From positions 1 through 23,636 of the forward strand of contig JBIOTP010000298.1 in assembly GCA_044865965.1 (NCBI GenBank): a DNA stretch of 23,636 bases. Direction: 5' to 3'. Under the pieces are notes generated by a model. It ran no database searches. It saw nothing but the letters and a program-made list of their open reading frames with translations, and was not told the DNA's origin. Source of the DNA: Solirubrobacter sp044865965. GTDB taxonomy: Bacteria > Actinomycetota > Thermoleophilia > Solirubrobacterales > Solirubrobacteraceae. The translations under genes were made by a program, and so were the position numbers. How positions within the stretch are numbered: the stretch's first letter is position 1; the number at the start of each line of letters is the position of its first letter. Positions 23,574-23,636 of this stretch are shown here, in pieces.

Positions 23574-23613
23574 CCGGTCCGGGCGCGGGTGCGTATGTCG
23601 CGACGAGGACCGG
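23574..23613. repeat. Inverted repeat upstream of the HDOD gene
   Basis: CCGGTCC (23574-23580) and GGACCGG (23607-23613) are perfect 7-bp inverted arms with a 26-bp spacer, 27-66 bp before the HDOD start. The arms could bind a dimeric regulator or form a hairpin. No clear promoter elements are seen in the rest of this 89-bp leader at the window edge. Confidence 0.3.
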
Positions 23614-23636
23614 AACAGACGCCCCACGGGACCCCC

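Overview
The window is very GC-rich, gene-dense bacterial DNA with strong G/C bias at third codon positions. It has few strong Shine-Dalgarno sites, several GTG or TTG starts, and many ATGA, GTGA or TGATG overlaps. The GlgE/TreS trehalose-to-glucan pathway, a DUF3159 protein, an HExxHxxGAVQ secreted zincin and a (E/Y)EL-HDOD protein together suggest an actinobacterium. Solirubrobacterales/Thermoleophilia is my best guess, but this is an inference from gene content. I see no rRNA, tRNA, CRISPR array, integrase, transposase or prophage gene, and base usage looks uniform.

Layout. (1) 1-3926: alpha-glucan metabolism. treS (runs off the left edge) and glgE are translationally coupled on the minus strand, and malQ is divergent with only 31 bp between start codons. 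(2) 4247-5542: a three-gene overlapping plus-strand unit with a hotdog thioesterase, a small zinc-ribbon protein and a metallo-beta-lactamase-fold protein whose metal motif is degraded. It meets tail to tail a very large TPR membrane protein (5539-8814, minus) ending in a PLDGG motif like that of M50 proteases. (3) 9015-11658: an MmcQ/YjbR protein (minus) diverges from a SAM methyltransferase plus DUF3159 membrane protein (plus), which converge on an SGNH hydrolase (minus). (4) 11655-16114: a secreted subtilisin with thrombospondin type-3 repeats (minus, coupled to the SGNH hydrolase), a divergent aldo/keto reductase-like protein, and a secreted zincin with an Ig-like domain and a histone-like basic tail. 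(5) 16132-18510: a minus operon of a MoaD/ThiS-like protein, an acetamidase/formamidase-family enzyme and a 63-residue Arg-rich protein, divergent from yqgE/algH. (6) 18499-23547: a minus-strand signalling block of PAS/degenerate-EAL/HDOD protein, histidine kinase, OmpR-type regulator, ECF sigma factor and membrane anti-sigma protein.

How the genes work together. TreS converts trehalose and maltose, and GlgE uses maltose-1-phosphate to extend alpha-1,4-glucan, which MalQ can remodel. The last block joins a two-component system to an ECF sigma/anti-sigma pair. A perfect 18-bp palindrome and 11-bp-spaced repeats lie between kinase and regulator, and a hairpin followed by a GGAACC ECF-like -35 element lies between regulator and sigma factor. 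The MoaD-like protein with residues beyond its Gly-Gly, next to an amidase-family gene, is the most intriguing possible undescribed pairing.
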